A stretch of DNA of 64,000 nt, taken from the NCBI GenBank assembly GCA_964435475.1, contig CAYSZB010000005.1, forward strand, positions 1-64,000, in the 5' to 3' direction. This document shows positions 34,144 to 43,407 of this stretch, piece after piece (the first letter of the stretch is position 1; each line of letters opens with the position of its first letter). Position numbers and translations under genes: made by a program. Origin of the DNA: CAYSZB01 sp964435475. Its GTDB lineage: Bacteria > Chloroflexota > Anaerolineae > Anaerolineales > Anaerolineaceae. The notes beneath the pieces are model-generated. The model had not been told where the DNA came from. It made no database searches and was given only the letters and a program-made list of their open reading frames with translations.

Positions 34144-35247
34144 CTATTTTTCAATAGTTGGGACGATCCTGCCGCACATGGGTAGCTCCCTGATGTAGAC
34201 AGGAGTGTCCTGGGGAATTAAGTTGGTGATCAGCGACTGCCATGATCTGTTTGTCATCATTGCAGGCATTGTGTAGGTGAAATTCCGTTGACCGTCCATC
34301 TCCAGCCCTGAATCTGCAGAAATCGCTAGGATTTCACACAAGTGTTTCTGACCCAGGGATTTGAAAAGTCGGAGAATCGATGGTGTTTTGGGCTGAATTG
34401 TTGAAGGCAATAGGTCCATTTTTATGAGCACACAGATGAAGTTGGCAATTTTCCAGTTGATCAAACCGACGAGTTCCCGGTGATGCCAGAGACCCATTAA
34501 CGATGTGCTGCCCAGGGTGGAAAAGACCTCTTCAACCTGGAGGGACCTGGATTGGATGGTGGACAAAAATTCTGCAGCTTGAACCACATCCTCAAGTAAA
34601 ACAGGTTTGACCCACATCCCATCTCCCAGCCATTTTGCATCTCGATTGACAGGTATCATTAGCTTGTTCAGGTTTTGATCAATTTGTTCACAAGTCTGGG
34701 TGTATATACCCTCGGTATTGATGACAGCATCGGCTTTGTCAAGCAAACCGGGCTGAGGAGGTTGGGAGTTTATCCGTTCCAGGGCTTTAGAGGGTGATAG
34801 GTGACGGTTAACGATCAACCGCTCCGCCCTGACCTGGTCAGAGGCTGTACATATCCAGATTGAATCACAAAGCTTGTCCATGCCGATCTCAAATAGTTTG
34901 ATCATCTCGATCAAAATGACCGGTGTGCGAGCTTTGAGCAGTACTTGTTCAAGCGCTTCTAGGGTGTGGGGATGCACGATCTCTTCAAGTGCCCTTAAAC
35001 GCCCGGGGTCTGAAAAAACAATTCGTCCGAGTTCTCTGCGGTCGATCTCACTATCTGGACCGAGGATCTCTGGTCCAAATTCTGTGATGATTTCGGCATA
35101 GGCAGGCGAATTGCGCTGATAAGTACGCTGGGCTAACAGGTCTGCATCAATGGTCAATGCCCCATAGTTTTGCAGGACCTGGCGCACAAAACTTTTCCCG
35201 GAGGCGATATTACCCGTCAGGCCGATGATGTAAGCTTGTTTTGGCAT
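34144..35247 (-). CDS. coaE: dephospho-CoA kinase with extra C-terminal domain
   Basis: CoaE phosphorylates dephospho-CoA in the last step of CoA synthesis. Residues 1-200 are a complete kinase: P-loop GLTGNIASGKS, IDADLLAQ, EIVHPHTLE and a lid region with AERLIVNR. About 165 extra residues follow (205-367), beginning WLGDGMWVKPVLLEDVVQAA and containing GLWHHRELVGLINWKIANFI, which looks like a divergent GNAT-type fold. Most CoaE proteins stop near 200-210 residues, so this is a fusion. The ATG at 35247 follows AGGAAA. It is divergent from tilS. Confidence 0.88.
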   Translation of the reverse strand: MPKQAYIIGLTGNIASGKSFVRQVLQNYGALTIDADLLAQRTYQRNSPAYAEIITEFGPEILGPDSEIDRRELGRIVFSDPGRLRALEEIVHPHTLEALEQVLLKARTPVILIEMIKLFEIGMDKLCDSIWICTASDQVRAERLIVNRHLSPSKALERINSQPPQPGLLDKADAVINTEGIYTQTCEQIDQNLNKLMIPVNRDAKWLGDGMWVKPVLLEDVVQAAEFLSTIQSRSLQVEEVFSTLGSTSLMGLWHHRELVGLINWKIANFICVLIKMDLLPSTIQPKTPSILRLFKSLGQKHLCEILAISADSGLEMDGQRNFTYTMPAMMTNRSWQSLITNLIPQDTPVYIRELPMCGRIVPTIEK

Positions 35248-35321
35248 GGTTTCCTGCCCGTGAGTATACCTTAAAGTGCCAAGCGGCAAAAGAAAAAAAT
35301 GAAAAAGTCAGTTTAAGCCCA

Positions 35322-35330
35322 TGCTATAAT
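35322..35330 (+). promoter_or_regulatory. extended -10 promoter of tilS (leaderless)
   Basis: TGCTATAAT is a perfect extended -10 that ends 6 nt before the ATG at 35337. There is no Shine-Dalgarno. Confidence 0.6.
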
Positions 35331-35336
35331 CCTTTT

Positions 35337-36773
35337 ATGCCTGCCGAAAATATTTTAGGTTCATTAAGCCGGGTTTGTGGGTATGACTGCCGGAAGCCAG
35401 TCCTGGTTGCAGTATCCGGCGGTCCTGACAGCCTGGCGCTGCTCCATATCCTCTGCCAGGCAGGAGTGAATCTGGTCGCTAGCCACCTGGATCATATGTT
35501 GCGTCCTTCTTCCAGCTCCGAAGCAGAAAAGGTCAGGCGTATATGCACTGAATGGGGTTTGAGATGCGAAATTGGTCAGGTTGATGTGGCGGGATTTGCA
35601 GAAAAGAACAGACTGTCAATCGAAGAGGCTGCCCGTGAATGCCGTTACCACTTTCTCTTTGATACGGCAGACTATTGCAAGGCACAGGCAGTTATTACCG
35701 GTCACACGGCTGATGATCAGGTCGAGACGGTGCTGATGCACCTCTTGCGAGGTGCTGGTATGAGTGGATTGGCTGGTATGTCAGTGGTTGAGAAAAGTCA
35801 TCCCTGGTCTAAAAACATCTCTCTTTGGCGTCCCATGCTTGGTGTGTGGCGGGAGCAGGTTATCTCTTACTGCCAGCAGCATCACCTGGATGTCATCCAG
35901 GATGAAAGCAATTCGGATATCAAATATTTCCGCAACCGCTTGCGCCACCAGGTAATCCCGGGATTGGCGTCAGTCAATCCGCAGATCAAACAAAGTCTGC
36001 TGAGAATGGCTGATGTCATCGGGGAGGACGATCGCCTGCTGGAGCAGGTCACTGATGAGATATGGCAAGCTTGTCGGGTTGCTGAACAACCCGGTTGCCT
36101 GGTTTTGGATCGTGATCTTGTCATGGCGCAACCGCCCAGCCTGCAGCGCCGTATGCTGCGCAAAGGCATCCAGCTGATGAGATCAGGCTTAAGGGATATC
36201 AATTTTGAGACGATCGAGCGCAGCATTCGAGCGATAAAATCAGAAAAACGCTCAGCAACCTGGATCGACCTGGCAAATGGTCTTAACCTGGCACTGGAAC
36301 ACGAACATATCTATATCCTGGAGAAAGGGTTGAAGATCCCGGTTCTGGACCTGCCGCAGTTGATTGGAAGTGCGCCGATCCCGATGGGTCCCGGAGACAC
36401 CATCGACCTGGCAAATGACTGGAAACTCAATTGTCGCCTGGTCAACGGCCCGGACATGCGCTTCATTGACCAGCACCTGATCGAAGATCCCTTAGATGCT
36501 TGGATTGCGGCGGATGAGTTGCAACTTCCACTTATTGTGCGAGGCAGAAAACCCGGTGAAACCTGGAAACCTCTGGGCTTGGATGGCCACACACAAAAGA
36601 TTTCAGATTTTTATGTCAATGAAAAGATTCCAGTGCAGGCACGCCAAAATTGGCCTTTGATCTTAAACCGGGAGCAGGTCATATGGATCGCAGGGTTTCG
36701 CCCTGCGCATGATACCTCACTCAAGGGAAATGAGGCTCTGGTCTTAAATCTCAGGCTGAAAAAAATGGCTTAA
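35337..36773 (+). CDS. tilS: tRNA(Ile)-lysidine synthetase
   Basis: TilS converts C34 of the tRNA-Ile CAU anticodon to lysidine, so it reads AUA. The 478-residue protein has the ATP-pyrophosphatase loop VSGGPDSLALLH, the SHLDHMLRP and EEAARECRYHFL segments, TGHTADDQVETVLMHLLRG, and a C-terminal TilS domain (WKPLGLDGHTQKISDFYVNEKIP region). The frame is open about 100 nt upstream, but the ATG at 35337 gives the normal N-terminus and fits the promoter. Confidence 0.95.
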   Translation: MPAENILGSLSRVCGYDCRKPVLVAVSGGPDSLALLHILCQAGVNLVASHLDHMLRPSSSSEAEKVRRICTEWGLRCEIGQVDVAGFAEKNRLSIEEAARECRYHFLFDTADYCKAQAVITGHTADDQVETVLMHLLRGAGMSGLAGMSVVEKSHPWSKNISLWRPMLGVWREQVISYCQQHHLDVIQDESNSDIKYFRNRLRHQVIPGLASVNPQIKQSLLRMADVIGEDDRLLEQVTDEIWQACRVAEQPGCLVLDRDLVMAQPPSLQRRMLRKGIQLMRSGLRDINFETIERSIRAIKSEKRSATWIDLANGLNLALEHEHIYILEKGLKIPVLDLPQLIGSAPIPMGPGDTIDLANDWKLNCRLVNGPDMRFIDQHLIEDPLDAWIAADELQLPLIVRGRKPGETWKPLGLDGHTQKISDFYVNEKIPVQARQNWPLILNREQVIWIAGFRPAHDTSLKGNEALVLNLRLKKMA

Positions 36774-36784
36774 TTTTCAATCCG

Positions 36785-37774
36785 TTATGGATTGGTTACC
36801 CAAAGTACCTGGTTTATGATCGCAGCAATCAACTCATAATCCGGGATCAGCACATCGGCACCGCTGTAAGTGGTGTAACTGTAAGCTTCGTTCTCGGTAA
36901 TGCGGTAAGAGGTAATATTGGTTTCGTCTGCCAGGCTGCCCATCTTGGCGATCAGGGGCAGCAGGTCCTTTGATGTCATGTCGGTTTCTACATAACTCCC
37001 CAACATGTTGATCAGTTTACCGGATTTGATCATGCCCTCAAGGCTGATTGCTTTCTTTGCCAGGGCTTTGATCACCTCCTGCGAGCGACGGGTTCTGTCA
37101 AAATCTGAAGTGTTGTAGCGTGCCCGGGCGTACCAGAGGGCTGTTTCGCCATCCATATGGGTGGTTCCAGGCTCAACTCTGCACCAACCTTCCGCGTTAA
37201 GGTCGCATTTGTCTTCCATGGCGATCTCAGCATTGATATCGATTCCCCCAAGGGCATCGATGATCTGAACAAATCCATCAAAATTCACCATTGCATAATA
37301 ATCCGGCCGGATACCAAAGTTGTAGTCAAGCGTGTCTCTTAACAGGTCGATACCCCCATAAAGGTAGGCGGCGTTGATGCGGTTTTCTTCCCAATTGGGA
37401 ATAGTGACCCATAGATCGCGAGGGAATGAAAGTAAATTAACTTTGCCTTCTTTGAAGTTCACCGCCGCAAGGATGATCACGTCTGTATGCGAACCTTCAT
37501 CCGGGCGATAATCTGATCCCAGCAAAAGGTAGGTTACTACTTTGTTGGGGATTTCAACATTCTCAATGGCGAATTCTGATTGAGAGACCTGAGTCTCTTC
37601 GGCATAGCGGGGTGGTTTGTTTCTAACAACATTGAGGCTGACCGCCGCAATGATGGCAATGATGATCAGGAAAGGCAGTGCAACCAGTAGTGTCTTAAGA
37701 CAGGAGCGATTCTTTTGCGGCTGCCTGACATACTGCACACGGTCATTGCGGTTACGGTTATAGGAATAAGACAT
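36785..37774 (-). CDS. LCP-family (LytR-CpsA-Psr) protein
   Basis: LCP proteins attach polymers such as teichoic acids or capsule to peptidoglycan. The 329-residue protein has a transmembrane helix at about 29-50 and the LCP domain with LLLGSDYRPDEG, SFPRDLWVTIP, RINAAYLYGG, GGIDINAE and the arginine-rich ALWYARARYNTSDFDRTRRSQ, which contains residues for lipid and pyrophosphate binding. A paralogue lies at 38861-39946, on the other side of a recombinase-like gene. Confidence 0.93.
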   Translation of the reverse strand: MSYSYNRNRNDRVQYVRQPQKNRSCLKTLLVALPFLIIIAIIAAVSLNVVRNKPPRYAEETQVSQSEFAIENVEIPNKVVTYLLLGSDYRPDEGSHTDVIILAAVNFKEGKVNLLSFPRDLWVTIPNWEENRINAAYLYGGIDLLRDTLDYNFGIRPDYYAMVNFDGFVQIIDALGGIDINAEIAMEDKCDLNAEGWCRVEPGTTHMDGETALWYARARYNTSDFDRTRRSQEVIKALAKKAISLEGMIKSGKLINMLGSYVETDMTSKDLLPLIAKMGSLADETNITSYRITENEAYSYTTYSGADVLIPDYELIAAIINQVLWVTNP

Positions 37775-37810
37775 ACAATTTTTAACCTCGTTATCCGATA
37801 CTTGCTTTTA

Positions 37811-37840
37811 CAAACAAAGAGCCCTCTTGGGGAGGGCTCT
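37811..37840 (-). terminator. terminator of the recombinase-like gene
   Basis: AGAGCCCTC / GAGGGCTCT (9 bp, loop 5 nt) is followed on the minus strand by TTGTTTG. It lies 17 nt after the stop of the gene at 37858. Confidence 0.75.
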
Positions 37841-37857
37841 TGAATTGAAAAGCCTTC

Positions 37858-38793
37858 CTAGTCTTCGCTTTTAGCTTGTGCCTCAAGGTCGATTCCCTGC
37901 TCAAATGCCAGGGAACGTAGTTTCATATATACTTCACGCCATTGGATCTTGGAAATTCCAAGTCTCTGGCGGATCCTTTCGCCATCCACGTGGTTGACCA
38001 GATCCTGCAGCGCAGATGTCCATCGGCACATATCAAATGAAAGGTGTTTGCTTAAGCCTGCCCGCTGTCCTATATCTTCCAGGATGTATTCCAATCGCCG
38101 CTGTGACCAGGGAAAAACCTCCTTGGTCAGTTGGTATTGCGCCTGGTAATCTGTAAAGGCATCGACCAACTCTGGTGACACGCTTATCTTGCGTTCCTTG
38201 TAGCGATAGCGCGGGTTGGTGTAGCGGACATAAATTGAGGGACCACCTTCACCTTCCAGGTCAAGATGGTTCAAATTCAGGGCGATACATTCACCTTTCT
38301 TGATTCCTGTTTCAAGGATCAGGTCTAAAAGGACAAAGGGTCGGGCATCAGGGTGCTCGGCAAGTCGGAACTTTTCAGCTGTATCCAACACACGGATGAT
38401 CTCATCTCGTGTGAGCACCACCGGTAGTGGGCTTTTGACCGATAATTGGACCAGTTTTTCAGCTGGGTCAGAGGGGATGGCTGCATTTTGAGATAGCCAC
38501 TTAAAGAATGACTTTAATGAAGTAATTCGCCGGGAAAGGCTTTTCGGGCTGCAGGGGACATCACGCTCATTTTCCAACCAGTTGGTAAAACTTTCCAGGT
38601 CTTTGGTTGTGATGGAGCCTAAGGTTCGATCTGGAGGCAGGAAATTCATCAGCAAAGTAAGATCGGCAATAAAGGCTTTGATGGTATATTTTGACCTGGC
38701 CTGATCCCTGAGGTATATCTTCCATGCTTGAATTGTTGGTTGAAGCAGGGATGATTCACTGATATGGGCTGAGGTAGAGTTCTTATCGGTCAT
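37858..38793 (-). CDS. XerC/D-like tyrosine recombinase with degenerate active site
   Basis: The 311-residue protein has the SAM-like N-terminal DNA-binding domain (about 18-110; SKYTIKAFIADLTLLMNFL, RRITSLKSFFKWL) and the tyrosine-recombinase fold (about 125-300). Catalytic positions are changed: the box I Arg is Lys165 (TGIKKGE), the HxxR His is missing although Arg257 is present, the box III His is Ile280 (RLGISKI), and Tyr289 is kept. Strand exchange is therefore doubtful. It may be a DNA-binding regulator. It has a clear GGAGG site and its own terminator. Confidence 0.8.
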   Translation of the reverse strand: MTDKNSTSAHISESSLLQPTIQAWKIYLRDQARSKYTIKAFIADLTLLMNFLPPDRTLGSITTKDLESFTNWLENERDVPCSPKSLSRRITSLKSFFKWLSQNAAIPSDPAEKLVQLSVKSPLPVVLTRDEIIRVLDTAEKFRLAEHPDARPFVLLDLILETGIKKGECIALNLNHLDLEGEGGPSIYVRYTNPRYRYKERKISVSPELVDAFTDYQAQYQLTKEVFPWSQRRLEYILEDIGQRAGLSKHLSFDMCRWTSALQDLVNHVDGERIRQRLGISKIQWREVYMKLRSLAFEQGIDLEAQAKSED

Positions 38794-38860
38794 TTGACCT
38801 CCATTTCATTTCGTATAGTCAGATTCTAGTGTATATCAAAATGTTGGAAATGTCAATTGC

Positions 38861-39946
38861 CTACTCGTAGAGATATAGAGCTTCAGCCAGGATGCCATAA
38901 ATGGCATTGTAATCTGGGATCAGTACCATGGCTCCTGATTCGGTAATCCAATCATAAGCTGCATCAGGGCCAACAGTGAAACGACGAATCCTGGAAGTGT
39001 CCTGGATGACATTGGCCATCGGGATGAGTGGCAGGATATCTTTGATTGTCATGTTGGTTTCAACGTATTGGGTATAAATATCATAAAGTTCTGGGATTTT
39101 GGTCAATGCACCCAGGCTCATGGCTTTGTTAAAGATTGCCTGAACGACTTCCTGGGCCCTCCGTGTGCGCTCGAAATCACTGGTCGAATATCTTGACCGT
39201 ACATACCATAAGGCCATGGTGCTGTCCATATAAACCTCTCCTGGACCGACCGAGCACCAGCCAATATCATTGATATCCGAGCAGGAATCTGAGAGATTGA
39301 CAGCCGCATTGACATTGATACCACCAAGGCTGTCGATTACTGCCTTGAAACTATTGAAATCGACCATGAAATAGTATTCAGGGCGGATGCCAAAGTTGTA
39401 TTCAAATGTGTCTGCCATCATCTGGAAGCCACCCACTTGCTGGGCGGTATTGATGCGATTCATCTCCCAGCCTGGGATCTGCACATAGAGATCACGGGGA
39501 AATGAAACAGCTGATACAGTATTGTGTTCTAGGTCGATAGAAAGCAGGATGATGATATCCGTACGAAAACTAGGATCATCCCGTTGATCAGAACCCAACA
39601 GCAGGATGTTGACCTGGTTCTGGGCTATATCTTCTGGAGAAAATGTCGGAACAGGAGTTGGGGTCTGTTCTGGTTGGGGCATTTCTTCAATCCCAAGTTC
39701 GGGCGGCACTGTGATTACCTGTTCCATCGGGATAGGTTCATGTATCTTGGGCTCTAAAATTATGTCCAACACATCCTCGTTGATTGTTGAAACGAGTTGC
39801 CCCTCCTGGATTCGGATTGAGATTGGGCTTACAGGGGATGCAGCCGCCAACTGGACGATGATCGTCCCGATGATCAGGAACGCCAGCGAACAGGCAAAAA
39901 AGAAAAATATGGATAAGACAACGATCTGGTATTTCTTTAACTGCAT
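38861..39946 (-). CDS. LCP-family (LytR-CpsA-Psr) protein
   Basis: The 361-residue protein has a transmembrane helix at about 9-34, a stalk with a Pro/Thr segment (QPEQTPTPVPTFSPED) and an LCP domain with LLLGSDQRDDPSFRTD, SFPRDLYVQIPG, RINTAQQVGG, GGINVNA and ALWYVRSRYSTSDFERTRRAQ. It resembles the gene at 36785 and probably has a related but distinct substrate. The ATG follows TTGAGG. Confidence 0.93.
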   Translation of the reverse strand: MQLKKYQIVVLSIFFFFACSLAFLIIGTIIVQLAAASPVSPISIRIQEGQLVSTINEDVLDIILEPKIHEPIPMEQVITVPPELGIEEMPQPEQTPTPVPTFSPEDIAQNQVNILLLGSDQRDDPSFRTDIIILLSIDLEHNTVSAVSFPRDLYVQIPGWEMNRINTAQQVGGFQMMADTFEYNFGIRPEYYFMVDFNSFKAVIDSLGGINVNAAVNLSDSCSDINDIGWCSVGPGEVYMDSTMALWYVRSRYSTSDFERTRRAQEVVQAIFNKAMSLGALTKIPELYDIYTQYVETNMTIKDILPLIPMANVIQDTSRIRRFTVGPDAAYDWITESGAMVLIPDYNAIYGILAEALYLYE

Positions 39947-40021
39947 GATTACCTCAAAATAATTCTATCTTCTTTCATTTGATCTTCTTTTATTCAGTAA
40001 AGAACCTTTACTCATTATTCA

Positions 40022-42202
40022 CTATGAATTGCTACCCTGATCAATCATCGCAGAGCCATTGATCACAGGTAGATCTATCTTGTATGTTGTTGGCTTGTCG
40101 ATACCACTGCGGACCCACAATTTACCTTGCACCTCTTTGATGAGATGCACCATTTTGCGTAACCCGGCAGCATCACCTACACCGCCCGGGATCGGTTGAC
40201 CCTGGCGATCGATCATTGAAAAGTAGGCTGCCTGTTCTGCTGGTGAGATGCCACCACCGAAATCGGTCACCTGGAGAGTCAAAAGTTGTTTCAGATCATT
40301 ATCTGTTGATGTTGTTAGGTCCAGGATCACTTTTTGACCGACCGGCGAGATTTTTACGGCATTTTCCAACAGGTGGCGGACTATCTCACCAAGGTCCTCC
40401 GGTTTGGTCACACTAGAGGCTTGATTGCCATTAAAATGCAGCTCCAATTTCACATTTTTTGATACACACAAATCCATCACAGCATTGACTTCTTTTTCAA
40501 CAATAGTTGATAGACGAACTTCGCCTGGATTAGTTCCTGAAATCGAAACCTCTGCTGATCTTTCCTGCTGTTCTCCAGATGTGGTGCCGTCTGGGGTAAT
40601 GAATCCAGATTCTTCCCCTGAAGCGACTGTCTCATCGATCATTGCCTTGGTTTTAAGCAGTGCACTTTGCAGGCTGTTGATCTTGAGGGAAGACTCTGCC
40701 AGGCGTTTTTCGAGGTGGTCTTTCTGGGCAGTCAGGGTTGCCAGGTCGTTTATCGCACTTCTTGATTTTTCAACCAGGACTTGAAGTTCCTGGTTCTGTC
40801 TTTCCAGGTTCTGCTGGCGTTCGATCCACAATTGGATCTCTTTCTGGTGATTGGATTTGCTGGCAGAGAATTCGCCCCGTAACTCAGTCAACAACGCCTG
40901 GGCATGGTCGAGTTGATCCTGGATCGTTTCTTTTTCACGGTTGACTTTGTTGAGCGAGATCAGTTGGGAGTCAAAAGCATCCCTGTTTTCTTCTATGGCT
41001 TTTGCATGATCCAATACCTGCAATATGGTCGGTGATATTTTCGCCAAACCGTTTAGCGTCTCAGGTTTGCAGCTGCGCATCGTGTAGGGCGACATGAATA
41101 TGAGACCCGAGTCTACCTGCCTGCCATTGTATTTCAATGGGAAAACGGTCACTGTGCCCACCTGGTTGTAAGCTGTTGCCTGCATCAGTTCGTCGATATC
41201 CCTGGACTTCTCACTTTCAAGGATTAACTGTTTCTGATCCAGTAAGGCGCTTGAAATTTCAGGCAGTTGTGTAAAAGGCAGCGAAAAGTCGTTGATGTAA
41301 TCTTCCCGGAAGAGGTCATAGATAGATGAAAAATCTAGCGTTGCGGAATCCTTATCCACCTTGACTATCCCGCAAATGTCAGCCATTGCCAGCAGGCTTA
41401 ACCCATGCGTCAGGCTGTTGAGCAGTTTCTTTCCTGAACCCTGTAAACTGGTTTCCATGAGGGCGGCAGCCACCCTGGGGGTCAAATCCAACTTACTTTG
41501 AATTGCTGGGGCTGAATTTTCATAAGAGGTTGCAGTTGAGGATGAACCCACCTGGCTGGCGATCAGGATGAGAATTGGGTAATACAGGAGCTGGCTTAGT
41601 CGAATGTACGCAGGCAATATCTGATCGCTCGGTAAGAAGATCTGAGCTAGAAATCCAAATGCAGCGATGGCGAACAGAAGCAGAGTGGGTAAGGAGCGTG
41701 GTTTTTGGCGCATGACAAGGTAAATGAACATTGCAGAACAACCCAGAAAGCCGATGATCCACCAGATGCTGTTAACCCAGGCAGTGAAGAAGAGGTTTGT
41801 AGCTGAGAAAAATATATGCATGATAAGACTGATTACAAATGTCACCACTGCCAGGAAACCTGTTATGCCTGCCAGGATATTAGGCAGGTGCCTTGAAGTG
41901 ACAGAAAGGAACATCCAGACAAGGCACACCAGGCTGAGCATGATAAATAAACGGTCTGTGATGGAAAGGATGCGAAAATTTTCATAGGAGATGATCCAAC
42001 TAACCAGGTTGAAAATGAACTGCAGGAAGGTTAAACCAAGCAGAATCGCCAGGCCGACTTTGAAGCGTTTAGAATTTATTGTTTTCTGGGGTGACTGTGT
42101 CTTGGGACGGGAGAAGAATGACAGAACCAGGGCAACAAGGGTTACCATGAAGAAGACGATGGCGCCTGGAAAGTAGATCATTATCTCATCCAACTGGTTC
42201 AT
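40022..42202 (-). CDS. membrane histidine-kinase-like protein lacking an H-box
   Basis: The 726-residue protein has about seven N-terminal transmembrane helices (1-225), a GAF-like region (about 250-400), a coiled coil (about 410-510) and a C-terminal HATPase domain with N-box HLLENAVKISP, G1 box VTDFGGGIS and a G2-like GVGDAAGLRKMVHLI. No HisKA dimerisation helix with a phospho-accepting His (H-E-x-R-T-P) is visible before the N-box. No response regulator is adjacent. It may signal through an unusual partner or be an ATP-binding sensor only. Confidence 0.75.
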   Translation of the reverse strand: MNQLDEIMIYFPGAIVFFMVTLVALVLSFFSRPKTQSPQKTINSKRFKVGLAILLGLTFLQFIFNLVSWIISYENFRILSITDRLFIMLSLVCLVWMFLSVTSRHLPNILAGITGFLAVVTFVISLIMHIFFSATNLFFTAWVNSIWWIIGFLGCSAMFIYLVMRQKPRSLPTLLLFAIAAFGFLAQIFLPSDQILPAYIRLSQLLYYPILILIASQVGSSSTATSYENSAPAIQSKLDLTPRVAAALMETSLQGSGKKLLNSLTHGLSLLAMADICGIVKVDKDSATLDFSSIYDLFREDYINDFSLPFTQLPEISSALLDQKQLILESEKSRDIDELMQATAYNQVGTVTVFPLKYNGRQVDSGLIFMSPYTMRSCKPETLNGLAKISPTILQVLDHAKAIEENRDAFDSQLISLNKVNREKETIQDQLDHAQALLTELRGEFSASKSNHQKEIQLWIERQQNLERQNQELQVLVEKSRSAINDLATLTAQKDHLEKRLAESSLKINSLQSALLKTKAMIDETVASGEESGFITPDGTTSGEQQERSAEVSISGTNPGEVRLSTIVEKEVNAVMDLCVSKNVKLELHFNGNQASSVTKPEDLGEIVRHLLENAVKISPVGQKVILDLTTSTDNDLKQLLTLQVTDFGGGISPAEQAAYFSMIDRQGQPIPGGVGDAAGLRKMVHLIKEVQGKLWVRSGIDKPTTYKIDLPVINGSAMIDQGSNS

Positions 42203-42312
42203 TGCGAATTCTTATTTCCTTTTTATCTTGTTAGTTCATTGTTGCAAGAAGCGTTCCAAGAGTTATCGACTGTTTTGAATTTACCACAATTTTCTGATGA
42301 CATATCTTGCAA

Positions 42313-42342
42313 TTAACATGCCATGTTTTCTCACTGTATAAT
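42313..42342 (+). promoter_or_regulatory. promoter of the kinase-fold gene (leaderless)
   Basis: TTAACA (42313-42318), an 18-nt spacer and TATAAT (42337-42342). The -10 box ends 6 nt before the ATG at 42349, and no ribosome binding site is present. Confidence 0.6.
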
Positions 42343-42348
42343 AACGAT

Positions 42349-43407
42349 ATGGCTAATGCTCATGAGATCAGTATCGTGACTTATCAAAGCCAGGTGAAAG
42401 CATATCTCACCGGGATCGATCTCAACTGCCTGCCCGGGTGGGATGGCAGCGCTGATTTTTCTCTACAACCTTTGGCACAGGGCGAATATAACATGAATTT
42501 CCTTTTGAGCCAGGGCTGGAAAAGGTTTGTGGTGAGGGTCAACACCGGCTCCCAGATTGGCAAGAGTCTGCCTGAGCAGATCCGCTATGAGTTTCAAACA
42601 TTGAAAATGCTGGAGCCTGCTGGTGTGACACCGAAAGTCAATTACCTGGATGATGGCTGTGTGGTGTTGCCATATGGTGTGATGATCATGGAATACCTGC
42701 CGGGTGAAAAGCTCGATTATCTCGAGGATAATTGTGCTGCTGCTACCCTTTTTGCCAAATATCACCAGTTGGAGATCTCTGCCCCGGCTCACCTGATCAT
42801 TGAGGAGACGCCGCTTTCCCTGACCTACCAGCGTTGCCTAATAATGGCACCCAAATATTGGGAGTCTGACCTGGCTGATCCCTCGGTATCATCTTTCCTC
42901 AAGGAAATTTTTGCCTGGGCAGATCAAGCACGGTTGCGCGAAGCCTTTTTTATACAGGATCCATGGCATTGTGTGATCAATACCGAGGTAAATAATGGCA
43001 ATTTCATCAAAAATCTAAAGAAACATACCCTTCACCTGGTCGATTGGGAAAAACCATTATGGGGTGATCCATCGCAGGATCTATCCCATTACCGGGTTCC
43101 AACAACGACGCTCTGGAAAACTGAATACCGCATGTCGCTGGCTGACCAGATGGATATGATGCAAGTATACAAAGGGCAGCTGATGGACAAACACCTGGTG
43201 GATACAATCGAGGAACGCACCCGCTTGAGAGATCCCTTCAACTGTTTACGGGGAGTGTCGTGGTGTGCCATGGCATGGGTGCTATACCAGACCGGAAAAC
43301 AAATTTTACGCAACCCGGACACCTGGCGCAAGCTGGCCATGTATGTCGACATAGGTTTTTTGCATGAACTTTTTGACCCATACATGAAAGGCGGGAATAA
43401 TGCCTGA
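42349..43407 (+). CDS. aminoglycoside-phosphotransferase-fold kinase, substrate unknown
   Basis: The 352-residue protein has the APH/choline-kinase fold: nucleotide-binding strands (NMNFLLSQGWKRFVVRV), a hinge (VMIMEYLPGEKLD) and a catalytic region with INTEVNNGNFI followed by HLVDWEKPLWGDPSQDLSHY. The usual HxDxxxxN catalytic loop is replaced by N-T-E-V-N-N-G-N, so the Asp base is not in the normal context. It overlaps a nucleoside hydrolase gene by 8 nt, which suggests a sugar or nucleoside substrate. A clinical resistance role is not suggested. Confidence 0.75.
   Translation: MANAHEISIVTYQSQVKAYLTGIDLNCLPGWDGSADFSLQPLAQGEYNMNFLLSQGWKRFVVRVNTGSQIGKSLPEQIRYEFQTLKMLEPAGVTPKVNYLDDGCVVLPYGVMIMEYLPGEKLDYLEDNCAAATLFAKYHQLEISAPAHLIIEETPLSLTYQRCLIMAPKYWESDLADPSVSSFLKEIFAWADQARLREAFFIQDPWHCVINTEVNNGNFIKNLKKHTLHLVDWEKPLWGDPSQDLSHYRVPTTTLWKTEYRMSLADQMDMMQVYKGQLMDKHLVDTIEERTRLRDPFNCLRGVSWCAMAWVLYQTGKQILRNPDTWRKLAMYVDIGFLHELFDPYMKGGNNA

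Noticed and set aside
37858..38793. Integrase of a mobile element or prophage
   Set aside because: No attachment repeats, phage genes or tRNA are nearby and the active site is degenerate.
42349..43407. Aminoglycoside resistance gene
   Set aside because: Only the fold is shared; the catalytic loop is changed and the neighbour is a nucleoside hydrolase.
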